Shown piece by piece: positions 12,801-27,800 of a stretch of 64,000 nt of DNA. The notes below the pieces were generated by a model. The model was not told the origin of the DNA. It was given only the letters and a program-made list of their open reading frames with translations, and ran no database searches. The stretch's first letter is position 1; every line of letters begins with the position of its first letter. The position numbers were made by a program, and so were the translations under genes. Source of the DNA: Bugula neritina (lineage: Eukaryota > Bryozoa > Gymnolaemata > Cheilostomatida > Bugulidae); the NCBI GenBank assembly GCA_964035545.1, contig OZ037768.1:7121241-7185240 (forward strand), given 5' to 3'.

Positions 12801-15800
12801 ACTAATTGAAATTATGTTTTATATATTTTATTTTTCCAAAATAGCTTTGTAATATTTTTATTTAGTATTTTCAACTATTAATATATTAACTTTTTTCACT
12901 TTTGATTTTGGAAAACACCAATTTTTAATAAATTCCGTGCTTGGTTTTTTTGTAAAAGCCTAAAGCTATTGGAAAACTTATTGGCTTTATGTAAAGTTTT
13001 TTCAAGTTCTACTAATATTGTGCAAAAGTAATAAACTGCAATGTGTGGTATTACACTATTACATGACTTTAATCGCCAACTGTTGTGTTATAGGTAAACC
13101 ATCCTTGAGCTGCAGCCAAACCAGCCATATTGTCAAAGCCGGCACATCATTACTTTGTGAGTGCACAGTTTCCGGCTCTCCCCAACCTAACGTCACTTGG
13201 ACGTTCAATGACAAACCTGTTGACGCAGATTATGTCAAGGTAGCAGATACCTACACCATTGTGTCTCTGCCTAAGATAACGGCAGCTCAAGCAGGTAGCT
13301 ACAAGGTCGTAGCTGAGAATGCTGCCGGAAAAGATGAGCTCACAGTCTCTGTTACTGTACTCGGTAAGTTACCTGCTATAAATATGTAGACTGTGTTGCT
13401 AACACAAACTGGTTGTAGTTCTGGGGCTCTGTATATCAAATTTTAAACCAATTTACCTCAAAATTACATTCCCATACAATTACTGCTGTAACTTTTATGC
13501 TATTAAAGTGATAATTGCTTTTAGGCAGTGATATACGTGACAGGTTTTGTTCAGTTGGTGTATTGAAAATGGACTATAGTAAATGTAATAAAATGTTCTT
13601 ATAACAGTGATACTTCATTTTGTGTTAACATGATGTGTTATAAATCTAATAACTACTTGATAGTACTTCGACATGTTTTCCAATTTCTTGTGTTAAGTTG
13701 TTTTTTATGTTATAATTTGTGTGTTCTAGATAAACCAGCTTCTCCTAAGGACTTCAAAGTGACTGCCACTCATAAGGACAGTGTTGAGTTGAGTTGGAAT
13801 ATTCCAGAATATGATGGAGGTTCGCCAATCACTCAGTATGTTATTGAGAAGCAAGATCTGTCTAGAGGCACCTGGTCAGCTGGTGGTAAAGCTCGGCCGA
13901 GTGCTACAGAGTTTACAGTAGGCAAGCTGACTGAGGGAAAAGAATACTTGTTCAGAATATACGCAGAGAATGAAGTAGGAGTTAGCTCCCCTGTTGAAAT
14001 CAAAAAGCCAGTAACAGCTAAAAGTCCTTACAGTAAGTTTAGGCAATATACTGCTTTGTGTTTTTAATTGGTTTCAACAGATAAATGTTTTACATGTATT
14101 TTAAAGTGGTTTGCTGTAAAAATTTGATATACTTTTTCAGTTTATAATAGCAATTTGCCAGCTACTCATCACCATATACTATATAACATGTTTTGGCTGC
14201 AGCTTGTGTCACAAGTATGAAGATTTTAACTGCTTATTGTATCATAACAAGTAAAATGGGATCACAATTTATACAGTGTTAGTATTTTAAAGTTGAAACT
14301 ATTTTGAGTTGTTCATATTTTCTATCATCACCTTTATGAATTGCGATATTATTTATTTGTAGACCTACCCAGTGAACCTTTAGCAGTAACAGCTTCAGAC
14401 ATTAATAGTGGCTCTCTAGTTCTCTCATGGAAAGAGCCAGTTAAAGATGGTGGTGCTGCTATATCCGGCTATTATGTTGAAAGAAGGACAGGTTTCAACC
14501 CGAGGTGGGCAGCTGTAAACAGAAAACCCGTACACATTACTAAGATGAATATAGATGACCTGGCTGAAGGCAGAGAGTATGAGTTTAGAGTTGTTGCTGA
14601 AAATGAAGTCGGCGTTTCCAAACCCAGCGAGATTGCTGGACCATTCAAAGCACAAGAGCCATATGGTGTGTAGAACTATTTGCCTCTCAGAATCTCTAAC
14701 ATTATCATGAATTATTATTAACTAGTTATCAGTTTAATGCGATTGGTATGCTAATTTGTATGTTTGCTTTTTAATTTTTTTCCTCCTATTTATGAGTATA
14801 TCTTTATTCTTTTAGAGCCAATTGAAGTTTTAGCGCCATTAAAGGACACAATTGTAAAAGAAGGTGAAAATGCTGTACTGGAGTGTAAGATTAGTAAACC
14901 TAGAGTGAAGGCCACATGGTTGAAGGATGGTAAACCATTGAAGGATGAAACTAGAAAGAGTATAAAGCATGATGGCCAGCTTCATAGACTAACCATCAAC
15001 AAAGCAGAACTTTGTGATGTTGGCAAATACTCTGTCAGCTTTGATGATGATGACTGTATACTCGAGGCTAATGTAGACATCAAAGGTACCTCTATTTTAA
15101 TTTCAGGTTGATATATTTTTATATTTCTAGAATTATAGATGTTTATACTGCTGTTTCAATGTTTATTTGTTCAAGTCACTTTATTACTAGTACATTGGCA
15201 GTAAAATCATCTGAAATGGCTTTTTAATACTACTTCATTATTGTATTTATTTATAAACAAGTTACAAATAATAATATACACTGGTGGTCAATAAGTTATG
15301 TTTATAACAAGAATGTTGTGCCCTTTTTTAAAACATCCTTTTTGTCTAAAGATTGTTGTATTAATATATTTATTTTTTTTATTTTTAATATATTTTATTT
15401 GGAAATAATTTTTAGATAATAATATACAATGTTAATCAATGAGTCTAGGTTTATAACAACAATTGTGTTGTGCCTTTTGTTAGATTTATCAAAGTAATGA
15501 TTATATTTTGCAGAAGATGACGTTGAGATTGTTAAGCCATTGGAAGATATGGTTGTGAAAAGTATGGGCCATCCGTTGACATTTGAATGCCATCTATCTC
15601 GCCATGTCGCTGAGTTTGCTTGGATGAAGAATGGTAAACCGTTGATCTCGGATAAACACTACAAGCTGATGCAGAGCGACGCTGTATATAAACTCCTTGT
15701 CAGCCATGTTGAGCCCGAGGACGCTGCAGAATACACCTTCTCGTGTCGGGGCAAAAAGACATCTGCAAACCTTATTCCTAAAAGTATGTAGGATATGCTT

Positions 15801-18800
15801 GTTTTAATTTTGAATATCTTAAAAGTGAGAAAAAAGAAATATAGATAGTTGAAAGTAAATATTGTAAATGCTGCAAGTGTATGTGTAAGCTTGTATTTTT
15901 ACACAAATTATTCAGAAATTTCATTGATTTGCATAAACAGAGTTATAAAAACTGATCGATTTTCATGCTACTTAATAGACATTTCAGCTTTTTCGTGAAA
16001 ACAGCAATACTTCTTTTCTTGCATCTACAGTACCTCTGAAATATTCTTATGATGCATTTTGTAGTTCCACCAGATCTCAACCATCTTGGCAAGGCTAAGC
16101 GTCACATCACGGTGAAGGCTGGCTCAGTAGCTATCTTTGAAGTTCCATTCACAGCTTATCCAACCCCTGAGGTGAGCTGGAAACACGGCAAAAATGATCT
16201 TCCTAAGGAAAAGCGATTCCAAGAGGAGACCATTTCCTGCGTATCTACGTTACGAATCAAAGAATGTCGGCTGGAAGATGCCGGTGAATATATAGTTGTC
16301 CTGACCAACGATCACGGAGAACTATCGACAACTTACCGATTAACCGTGTTAGACAAACCACAGGCACCAAGAGACTTGAAACTAGACTCCATGACCGAAG
16401 ATTCTGTTACACTATCGTGGATGCCTCCTTTGCATGATGGGGGAAGTCCGGTCAAACAGTATGTCATTGAAAAACGAGAGGCATCGCGTCGAAGCTGGCA
16501 GAAAGTTGGCACGACTCGTGACACTAGATTCAATGTGAAGGGGTTGCTGGAAAGTGAAGGTTACTTTTTCCAAGTGCGAGCTCAGAATGAGTTTGGAGTT
16601 GGAGACGCTGTTGAGATTTCCCAAGCAGCTACCCCTGCCAGTCAGTTTAGTAAGTAATTTAAACATATTACTTGTAAATACTTTATTTGTGAAATTAGTA
16701 TGATTTGAAATAAATAAGATTATGTTTATCAATTCATTATAGTTATGTAATATTGGTTTTGCTTTCTGTTTTTATTCTTTAAAAATGTATGCGTTTATCT
16801 AAAGATAAGTTGCTTGTAACTAGATATACATAATATACATTATGTTTAGGTGTCCCATCAGCACCATTAAAGCTGGAAGTAACTAACCCTACCAATTCAT
16901 CAGCTCATTTAACTTGGCATCCACCTACTAATGACGGTGGAACTCCTCTGATTGGTTATTATGTGGAGCGATCCACCAATGAGAGTGATAGATGGTTGAG
17001 AATCTCAAGAGATGTACTCACACATACCAACTTCAGTCAGTCTGAGTTGATTGAGGGCACAACTTATCAATATAGAGTAGTAGCCATGAACAAGAAGGGT
17101 GATAGTGAGCCTAGTGAGCCCTCCACCCCCTTCACATGTCAACCGCAGATCTGTAAGTTTTATTTCTGGACATTTATTGCATAGTACTTTCCACTATCCA
17201 TTTACTGCTTCAGAATTTATCATGCTTTAAGCAATATCTACTATTTTTTTATACAGCCAAGCCGAGTGCACCTAATGGTCTTCAAGTGCTGGAAACAAGC
17301 AAGAACTCAATTTCACTTGCCTGGAGGATACCTAATACAGATGGTGGCTCCCCTATAACTGACTATATCATTGAGACCAGGATCTCGGGATCCAAGAACC
17401 GCTGGGAGAAGCTGGACAAGGAGCCGTTGACTGAAACCAAGTACATCCTAACTGGACTGAGAGAAGGCAGATATTATGATATTAGAGTCAGCGCTGTCAA
17501 TGCTGCCGGAACTGGACCTGCCACTGAGATCAAGGGAGATGCTGGTTCAAGGTCTACACCTGGTAAGATTTGTTGAAATACTTGTTCTCAGTGCTGCTAA
17601 TGGTTCCACGTTATAATGTAGCTGTATGTAAAGTTCTGATTTGCTCCGTTGGTGTTTTTTTTAGTTTACGTTTGCCTTTAAAGTAAGGTTATGACTTTAA
17701 TATATTTTATATTCAAGTTAAAAAATTAAAACTAAAACTTTCACAAAAACTTGAAAAGCAATTTTTTTAAAAAGCAAAACTATTGCAAATCTTTAGTTAA
17801 TTTTAATTTGAAAGACCCTCAAGTTTTGTTGAAATAATGAAACCGTGTTTTAGGGATTAGTAGTTTAACAACGCTTATTATTTCATTTTCATCAAATATA
17901 AGATTGTATATTAAAAATTGTAGTTGGCACAGCACCCCAAATTAAGAAGGAACTCAGCGATGTTTCTGTTATTTTGGAAATGCCAGTAACTTTGAAATGC
18001 TCGTATGACAATGGCGGTCTGGATACAGAAGTCAAATGGTACAGAGGTAACAAGGAGATCTCAAAGTCTAGGAAGTATCAGCTATCTCAAACAGGCCGGG
18101 AGGCTACTTTGACTATTAAAGATGTTCAGACTGCTGACTCGGCGCAATACACCTGCCTGATCTCTAACTCAATTGGCAAAGCGTCATCTGCTGCTAAAGT
18201 TACCGTCAGCGGTAGGTTATACGCTGATGCTGTCATGCAATAATAGTATTATAACATAAATAAAGTATACAACAGAAGGTAATCACAACGATTTGTCAAA
18301 TGGTTATCACAATCAGAGATTGGTTCTTCTACTAGGCTATATACCATGGGGAAGTCTTAAAATCCTTACATTTGTACTTTTAGTCAAAAACCACATTCTT
18401 TTTCTCAGAGGGGATCTTTGAAGTACTAACAGAGACTATATTTAAGCTCTTGTTGAGTTTTTTTAACCAAACAAACGCTGTCATTGAGTTTGTTTTCTAC
18501 CAAATACTCCATTCGGATACCTCTCAGTTTATTATTAATCTAGTACTAAAAATATCTCCTGATTTATATTAGATAAAGACAAAAACAAGCGCACAGGTAA
18601 CGTTTACTTGCCAACACGATATGCACTTGGCTTTATGTAACAGCTGGTGCAAGCATTTACTTTAACATATTTGTTTATTTTATCAGCTTTGTAACTATCT
18701 GGTGTGGCAAGCAAAATGTTCAACGTGCTTACGCATTAACTTAACAATTAATATATATATTTTATGCTTCTGCAGCCTCACTTGTAAAGTCATGTATAAG

Positions 18801-21800
18801 TGCACACGTCAAGTTTATATGTATATTTGTTATCATTTTAAATTTGCATGATTTCTGTGAAAATAACAACCTACTGCATGCTAATTAACAACCGCAGTTT
18901 GTTTGTACTTTTCATTTTCATTTAAATGTATCATTACGTTTATTAGACTATTTGATTAAATTATAATTTAATCTGTGTTTCCAGAGCCACCTCAAGTACA
19001 CTTTGACAATCTGCCTTCAGCCGGTGTGCAGATTAGAGTTGGTGGTAAGCAAACCATCTCTGCCACTGTGTCCGGTACTCCTTTCCCTCAGGTTTCTTGG
19101 TACAAAGATGGTAAACCCCTAGAGCCATCTGTTGCCAAGACTGAGGTTGGTGAATTCAGCACCCACATTATCTTCACTGATGCAGATATTGAGGCTACAG
19201 GCAGCTACCGAGTTGCAGTGGCCAATGAAGCTGGCTCCAGTTCTGCAGATGTATATGTGACCGTGAAAGGTGGGCAACTCCTTAAGTACAGCAAAACGAT
19301 TCTCTCTTCACTGAACTGAGTCATTTGAAATTAACTTTAGATATATCAAATAATTTGTTTTGTTTTAAATGTCAGGTAAACCTAGTCCTCCTCAGGATTT
19401 GAAAGTCTCATCTATTGACAATAAGAGGGCTGTTCTCAGCTGGTCCCCGCCTGAATTCAATGGTGGATCTGCAGTCACAGGCTATGCTATAGAGAAAAAA
19501 GATACCAGCACCAAGTCTGGTGACTGGAGCAGCGCAACAACTGCCACTGATACAACTGTGACAATCACAAGGCTGATTGAAGGTCACAGCTATTTGTTCA
19601 GAGTGTTTGCAGAGAATGAGATTGGTGCAAGTGAGCCTATCACGACGCAGCAACCAGTTACTGCCAAACTTCCATATCGTAAGTAATCTGGCACATTTAT
19701 AATGTAATTCCTATTATTTTATTTTTAAAAAATACATAATTCATTATAGTTTTTTTTTGTCTCCAAGTAAAAAATGTAAAGTTTCACATTCTCAGTTTCG
19801 GATAGTAATTAACATTTGCCTTTAGTAATAAATTTTGCTTTTTGAATTTACAAATATATTTGTCACTTCATGTTAGTTTTTTCATTGTTTGTTCATATAG
19901 GTGAACCAGGTGCTCCAGTTAATCTCTTCGCTAAAAATAGACATAAAACTGGATTGACTTTATCTTGGGAACCACCCTTAGATAATGGCGGCAATGCAAT
20001 TCTGGGCTATGTCATTGAAAGGTCTCGTGGCAATGCAGCTCGATGGATCAGGGTGAGTGGAACGTTTTCAACACTACCAATAATATGTGCTTACTTTTAG
20101 GACCTTTCTGCATCTAACACTTCTATTATATTATCGGGAAGTCTAAGACTAGCTGATAGTAACCCAAGGTCTTATTTTATATGTGTTTTACGATGTAGAA
20201 AGATATAATATCCAAAAATTATTATTTTATGTCACACTATGCATACACAAAATTAGGTTATGGAATATGTTATGATGCACATATTTTCATGCTAAATATA
20301 TTTAGTCATTCTCAAGTTTTTCATACTATAAAACTCATAGAAGTATTAGACTAAATAACCTTAATAAGTATTCAACACAGTAACAACTAAGCTACTGGAA
20401 CCCAACAAAACTGCAACCTGAGTTCTGCGTTTCTACTTTATACTCTAGAATTTGAAACTTCCAAATCTTTGTTCAATATATTTTATGATTGCCTAAAGTA
20501 GAGCAACACAGAAAAGATAGATTAAAACATACTATAAATTAATTATGTAATTTACTTCAGAAATGTTCAAAACAGTTTAAACATGATTAGTAAAACCATA
20601 CTGCTCAGTTATATCTCACTCATATTATTTCGTATCGCAGCTGAACAAGGACCGATTTAGACTCAATCAGTTTGATGTTGACAATTTGGTTGAGGGAAAT
20701 GACTATTCATTCAGAGTCCGTGCTGAGAATGAGGCTGGACTCGGTGAACCTGCAGTACTCGGGCCAATTGTTGCCAAGGCTCCATATGGTTAGTTGTTTG
20801 TTCTGTTCATTTACTTTGTAAGGTTTTCACTGCTAACTTTAGTGGGTGGCTGCACAAATAATTGGTGTAGCTGATTGACGATGGAATAACATGATCATTG
20901 TAGGTTGTAACTATTCCTTCTTCTGAAAATCGTGTTAAATTTGCTCATTCGTGCATTTTAAACTTACTTTCTATGTTTTATCTCCAAAAAAACATGCTTA
21001 ATAAAAAAGGGTTAGTAAATTTATGCACTTACATTGTAGATACACCGTCAGAACCTGGCAAACCAACTGCCGAGGTTCAAACGTACACCTCTGTTAATCT
21101 GAAGTGGACAGCGCCCTCTAGCGATGGTGGAGCTCGCATATCGCACTATATCATAGAGTACCGTATGCAGGGCTTCTATCACTGGAGAGAAGTGAAAACT
21201 AATTCGTCTGCACTGAGTCATGTAGTTCAGGGACTAACAAAGAATTCTGTGTACACATTCAGAGTTAAAGCCGTGAATGAGGCCGGCTTGAGTGAACCAT
21301 CTGAAGAATCTGAGGCTATAAAAGTCGTTCCAGCCGGGTGTAAGTTTAATCTCTGGTTTTTAGGCCATTTTCAGACATCTTTGTGGTATGAAACAAATTT
21401 ATTACTCAAATTGCTGCACTCATGTTTTGTTTCAATTGCTTTGATTTACTGTTTAAGACCACTTATCTACTATAGTGTATTTTAACATTTTGTAGCTTGT
21501 GAGCCACCATCTATACACTCAGTTCATAGTGGTGTAGCTAAGTTAGGCACTGAGGCTACAATATCTTGTATTGTGACCGGCAAGCCATTGCCCAGAGTTG
21601 TGTGGAGGAAAGATGGGAGAGAGTTGTATGATGGGCGAAGGTTTAGAATGGATCTGAGAAATGACGGTACAGCCACACTCACTATAAAGTTAGTAGGGGC
21701 AGATGATGACGGAGACTATACTGTAGAGGCTATCAATGACTCTGGCAAGGATAAAAAGACGACCACACTTTCTGTACACGGTATGTCTGTTTCTGCATTG

Positions 21801-24800
21801 ACACCTTTGTGTTTGCTTTATATAACTTATACTATATTTCTACTGTAGCTATGCTTTCCACCCATTTTAATATGATGAAACCTACAGATACTTTGGGTAT
21901 TAAGGAACAATAAAAATAGTAACTTAGAGCAAGTACAATAAATTTTAGCACATCAAGTTATTTAGGCACAAGAGTAGATCTAGAATAAGCCAAGTTGAAA
22001 GTTTTATTTTTCGGAAATGTTAGCAATGGTTCTAAATAAACTCAATTTGTTTTATTGAGTTACATTGTATTTTGTATCTCAGATAAGCAGACAATACATT
22101 TTACAGTGCAAGTGTACTCAATATAGACATTTGATGTCATAATCATGTCGTAGTTAATGATGCTATAATAGAGCTTAATGTATCTTCTTATATAGCACCA
22201 CCTGCGTTCCAAAGCAAGAAGATTTCTGAGCTGATAGAAGAAGGGGAGTCGAGGAGAATTTCTGTACACTTCACGGGATTACCCACTCCTGAATGTGAAT
22301 GGAGAATCGGTGATTCTTTAGTGCGTGGAGTACAGATCAACACCACCAGCACTCAGTCTAGTATTTACATTACTCAGGCTGCCAAAAAGCATACAGGGCT
22401 CTACACAGTCACCTTGAAGAATAAGGCAGGCGTGGCAACCACACAAGTTAGAATTCAAGTTGTGGGTAAGAATTATCAGCGATTAACTCGTTATATTTGT
22501 TTTAACAACAAAAAAGGCTACATTCTTTTAAAGATTTTTAAATATACTTTTAGTTGAAAAGTGGTTAAAAACTAATAAAATACTGTATTTAGCAAAGAAA
22601 AATGAAATAATTTTTTACTTCAAGTTGTAGGTCATATTAAAGACCTCTGAATACAAGGTCACAATAGTTTGTTTTGGTAATTTGTAAACATGTTTTTTCT
22701 CTTTTTATTAGGAGTCCCAAAAGCTCCTGAGAACGTCAGTACCGAGGTGGTTGACAGAGATACTATGTTGGTGTCATGGAGAAGGCCTGGATCAGATGGT
22801 GGGGCAGATATCACGGACTACGTAGTTGAGAAACAGGACGTGCCAACCTCGGGCTGGATGAAGGTGGCGACTGTACCGGCCAGCAAACTTAACACCAAAA
22901 TTTCTTACTTGATTCATGGCAGAGAGTATAAGTTCAGAGTGATGGCACGGAATATGGTTGGCTGCAGTGAACCAAGCGTTGGACCTATTGTGCTTATGAA
23001 GAGTCCGTTCAACGGTGAGACACAAATTCCATTTTAACTTTCAAGTATAAAGTAATTCATAATAATTATTTGTTTATAGTGGATGTTGAACTTATGTGTA
23101 CCTAATTATATAGCCGAATGCGATAAGAAGTAAGTACATTTGGCAAATAAATATGGCTCAATGTAATGTTTTAATGTGCCTCACGAAAATGAGACAGTTG
23201 TTCAAAGAAAAGAGAATTAGTAATGATAAGTTAAATAGAATATACACAAGAAATGCTTAACAGGTTTTTGTCTGCAGTGGGGTTAAGATTTACATGGCAT
23301 TTAAGAGTTCAGAAAGAGCTACCAGGGGTCTTTCCAATACACTATAATTATGAAAATGTGTTGAGAAAAATCATATTATAATGAAGTTTTAAAAAAATAA
23401 TGTTGTATATCTTATTTTCATTGAAATCACCCCTCAATTAAAATAGTAATAAGTAATTTTCTTCTTTATGTTACCTGCAAATACTATGTTAATTATTATG
23501 GCAAATATTTAAATGATATGCATTTATGCTTTTATATAGGGATACAAGCTCTCTAAAATGATTCCTCGTAGTTTTACCAGTCTGCCAGTATTCGCTTTCT
23601 GTTTATAGAAAGTATTATTGTCTTGTATATTGCTACTGTTTTATTCTTAAATTCTTCAAAGCAAACACATTAAATTATTCTCCGCTTGACCATTGTTTAT
23701 TTGGTTTGCAGATGTGGTTGACTCTCCTATTAGGCCAACAAAAGTTAGTCAAGAAGCAAGTATACCCAAGTTACCAGCTGTTAGAAAGCCCAATCCAGTG
23801 GAACTCGTACGAAAGCTTCTTGCTGATGAACTTTTGGTTCGACCAGTAAAACTTCCTGTTCAACATACGCCTCCCATCAAATCCAGAGTGAGAAGGCTTA
23901 AAGATAGAAAACCAACTCTTCCTACCAAAGTGATATTGCCTCCCAGACCTGTGGCTCTTATCGAGAAACCTATGCTTCTGATAAAGCCAATTGCATTGCT
24001 TCCACCACCACGACCGATACGAAAAGCTAGAGTATATCTGGAACCTTCTTATCCAACTACTTCACCCAGGATAAACAGATTGCCTCAACAGCCCAGCAAG
24101 TTTGTTTTACAGTCAAATATATACACCACTGTTTCAGAGCCTAAAATAATTAGAGATGTTTCACCTCTTCACGTGAAACCACTTCCTCCTCGGACAACAT
24201 CTATTTGGACAGATCTTTATAGAAAGCAGGCAGTTAAATTAGCTGATGAAGTTGTCATAGTGCCCGATATCAAGACTCTGCCACCAAGGCCTATTAGAAA
24301 AATCAAACCTCTGAAACCACTACCAGCGCCTGAATCGCCTGCATCTGTTCAGGAGTGGGTCGATTTAACTGATTTTGAAATGCCTGTTAGAGGAACTAGA
24401 AGAAGGCATTTAGTAATGCCAACTGGTAACAGTTTTGAGAAACAAATGAGAGATTTCACTATGGAATTCAATCAACATAGACTTGGCAGAGAAGAATCTC
24501 AAATAAGAAGGAACAGAGAAATTGTAGAGGAAAATATTCGCGAGCGTTCAATTGGCTTTGAAATGGAAAGACTGAAAAGAAAGAAGCGCACTATGAGCAT
24601 GCCACCTAGGCCTCGCAGTCCTTTGAGGGATGCTTCTTTGTTGATGGATGTTTTAAAGAGAACCGAACAAACCCGGGATATTCCCAGAGTAGTTCCATTG
24701 CCTCCTTCTAAGATCAATGAGTATGACAAGATGTTCAAGAGACAAGCTGCTCAGGCTCTTGCTACTTCTTATTCACCTTCAAATAACTATCAACCAGCTC

Positions 24801-27800
24801 CTCCCAGGAGGAAATTACCTGCACCTTCCAGACTTTGGATGCCATCTTCAGAGTACCACATTGTTACTGATTACGAAACCGTAAAGGTTCCAGATGTAAC
24901 ATTGCCTGTTGATATTCCTGTAACAGATGATTACAAACTAAAGATGTTGAAAGATGACATTGAGTTGAATAAACGTCGCCGTAACCAACTTCGAGAGCAA
25001 CGTCTGGATGAGCTGTACAATGCAGACTTGGTAAGACCAAGAGACTCTTACACAGAAATTGACATCAGGCATAAACGAATGCAAAGCATGCCTCCTCTAC
25101 AACAAAGTACATCTTTGCGGAGACCATCTCATAGACCGTTTTCTCCTCTTAAACGAGCATCTCCTGAAAAACAAGTAAGAAGTCGCAGATCTGTACCACC
25201 ACAGATCCGGGGTGTATCTCTTCCACCTCAAGTTACTAGAGCAAGGTATGTGCCACACTTACCAACTCAGCCATCCAAATACTGGCTGCCATCTGGAGAA
25301 TATCATCATATCACTGAGGATGAGTTTAGGTACAGAACAGCAGATGAAGGTGAAAGAGCGCACAGTCAATCTCAAGAAAACAAGAAGATGCAAAGACTTG
25401 AGGAAGAGTTTGAGAGAGATAGACTACGCCGAGAAAACAGAAGGGAGTATCATCAAAAGCAACTTGCTCTTGCACAAGAAGAAGAGGAAAATTACAACAA
25501 AAAACTTGCTTTTGAACAACAAAGGCGGCAAACCCGTCACCTCAGTATGCCACCAATGACACCAAAGGAGTATGTTAGAGCTGAGCACATTCCTAAAGCG
25601 TACGCAAAGCCAACCCCACCACCTCAAACTTATAAGCCATCATATTCAAGTGCGCATCAACAAGAGCTTGAAATAGAAACTATCACAAAAAGATTAAATG
25701 AAAATATTAAAGACTATGAAGATTCTCTAAAAAGAAGACAGCACTACGCAGTTCCTTCTAAGAAGGTGGTTGCTGCCTCCTCCATACATCACAAACCAAA
25801 ACCTAAAAGAAAGTGGTCACACTTGTACACAACTGTTAGCCAGAGGATAGAAGACCAGTCTAATGATGAAATGGAGCAGTGGGTGCCTATAAGGAAACGT
25901 AGGAATAAACGGCACTTGGTTCTACCAGCCACAGAAATGTCTAGAGTGTTGACTGATGAATCAGCCATTGTTCCTCGTGTCTTGATTAGTCATCGAAGTA
26001 CTGCTTCCAGACCATCAGTTCATGGCTCATATAATGTAGTGGAGATTCATGAGAAGAATATTGATTATACAAGGCAACCATTACAGAGGCCTCATTTTAC
26101 AGAAGACGCTGATTTTGATTCTGACTGGCACGCAATGGCTCCTCATGTTCATGGACATAAAGCAAGTACGAAAAGGAAAGAATTTACTACAAGGTATGCT
26201 CCACAGTTGCAAGCTCCCAGTTATGACAAGGAAACACCAGTTGCTGATGAATGGTTATCGAGGGGGACATTTAGTAATACCAGCTCTTCTGAAACAAGCT
26301 CCTTAGATAAAGAGAGCATTAAGATAGCTCCTTATACTAAGTCCAAGCGACATTTAGTTACTCCACCATTTTCACCAGGCAGGCATTCTTTAAAATCACA
26401 AGAACCTCTTAGTAGTTTAAGATTGAAAGAGAAAGCTCACCACTCAAAGCACACTCAAATTGAAATGGAGGTGGATGAGCCTGAACCAGTATTCCGTAGA
26501 AGACCTAGAGCATCTCGGCACAACTTAGTTATGCCTGAATGGAATCCGGGCGAACCCACTTCTGGACGAGTTACTCGCCGTGACACTCCACCACGAGCTC
26601 GTATTGTTGCATCTTCACCTCGTGAACTTAGAGGTCATTCGCTCACTCCTTTTGGTGACTCACTTTTCTCCTCACCCTCACCTGTCAGACCTGTTTCATT
26701 GGGTCGTCGGGCCAGTGTCAGTCATTTGCCCAGAGCAACTCCCGCAAGAGATCTCAGTTATGTGTCGAGCTTTGATCAAGTAACTCAGCGACGTGAGTCA
26801 TTGGAGCGGTCGGGCTCTGAGTACAGGGTTCTGGCCAGGGCTTCTGTAGAACCAGAGCATCATGTGCACCCAATGAGAGATACATTCAAATCTGCAGCAG
26901 AGCGAGTCAGAGAGAAGTTGCCATGGAGACAGCTGTACACTGAAGTTGTAGAGCGTGCTCATCCACGATCACAAGCGAGTGAGTATACAGTTAATTAAAG
27001 AAATTAATGTAAATTCCTTTTCAATTATTTGACAGTGTTTGTCAGCATTTTTTGTTTCAATCAATTTTAACTTATAATTCATAAAGTTATTTTTTTTGAA
27101 GTTTCTTTTTACTAATTAGCAAAACAGTAGATGCGTGTCTTTATCATCCCTTTAATTGTTTTTCAATTGAGCATCATATTTCAATCACAGCCTCATATTA
27201 ATGTACACACTGCTAGTAGTTTTTTTATTTTGCAATTTTTATAAATTTTTAAATTCATATGCTTATTGGTTTTCCTTTTATATGTAGCAACTCCGGATGC
27301 TCCTCAAGGCTTGGATATCATGGAACAAGGAAGAAGTTCTGTTGAACTCTGCTGGAGCAAGCCGGTGCGTGATGGTGGAGCACCAATTGACTCATACATC
27401 ATTGAGAGATCTGAAGGTCGATACAACATCTGGACTCCCGTTGATGAAGTCAGCTCTCTGAGGTTTAACTATAAAATCACTGGCCTTCTTGAAGCTTACC
27501 GATACAAGTTTAGAGTAGCAGCTGTTAACTCTGCTGGCATAGGACACTGGGCTACCGTCAAAGTGAGCTTATTAAATGATCTAATAAATAATAGTGCATC
27601 AAATATTATATTAAATAATATATTAAATATATTAAACAATACATTTTACATACTAGGCGTATCCTGCACCTTATGCACACAGCAACAGCTTGGTTGTTTT
27701 GATAGACGCCGTTTTTATATCTATAGTGTGATAAGATGTTATAAATAAATGAAAATTTTCTGTACTTGATATAAATTAAAATCAATAAACCTTTGGTGTC

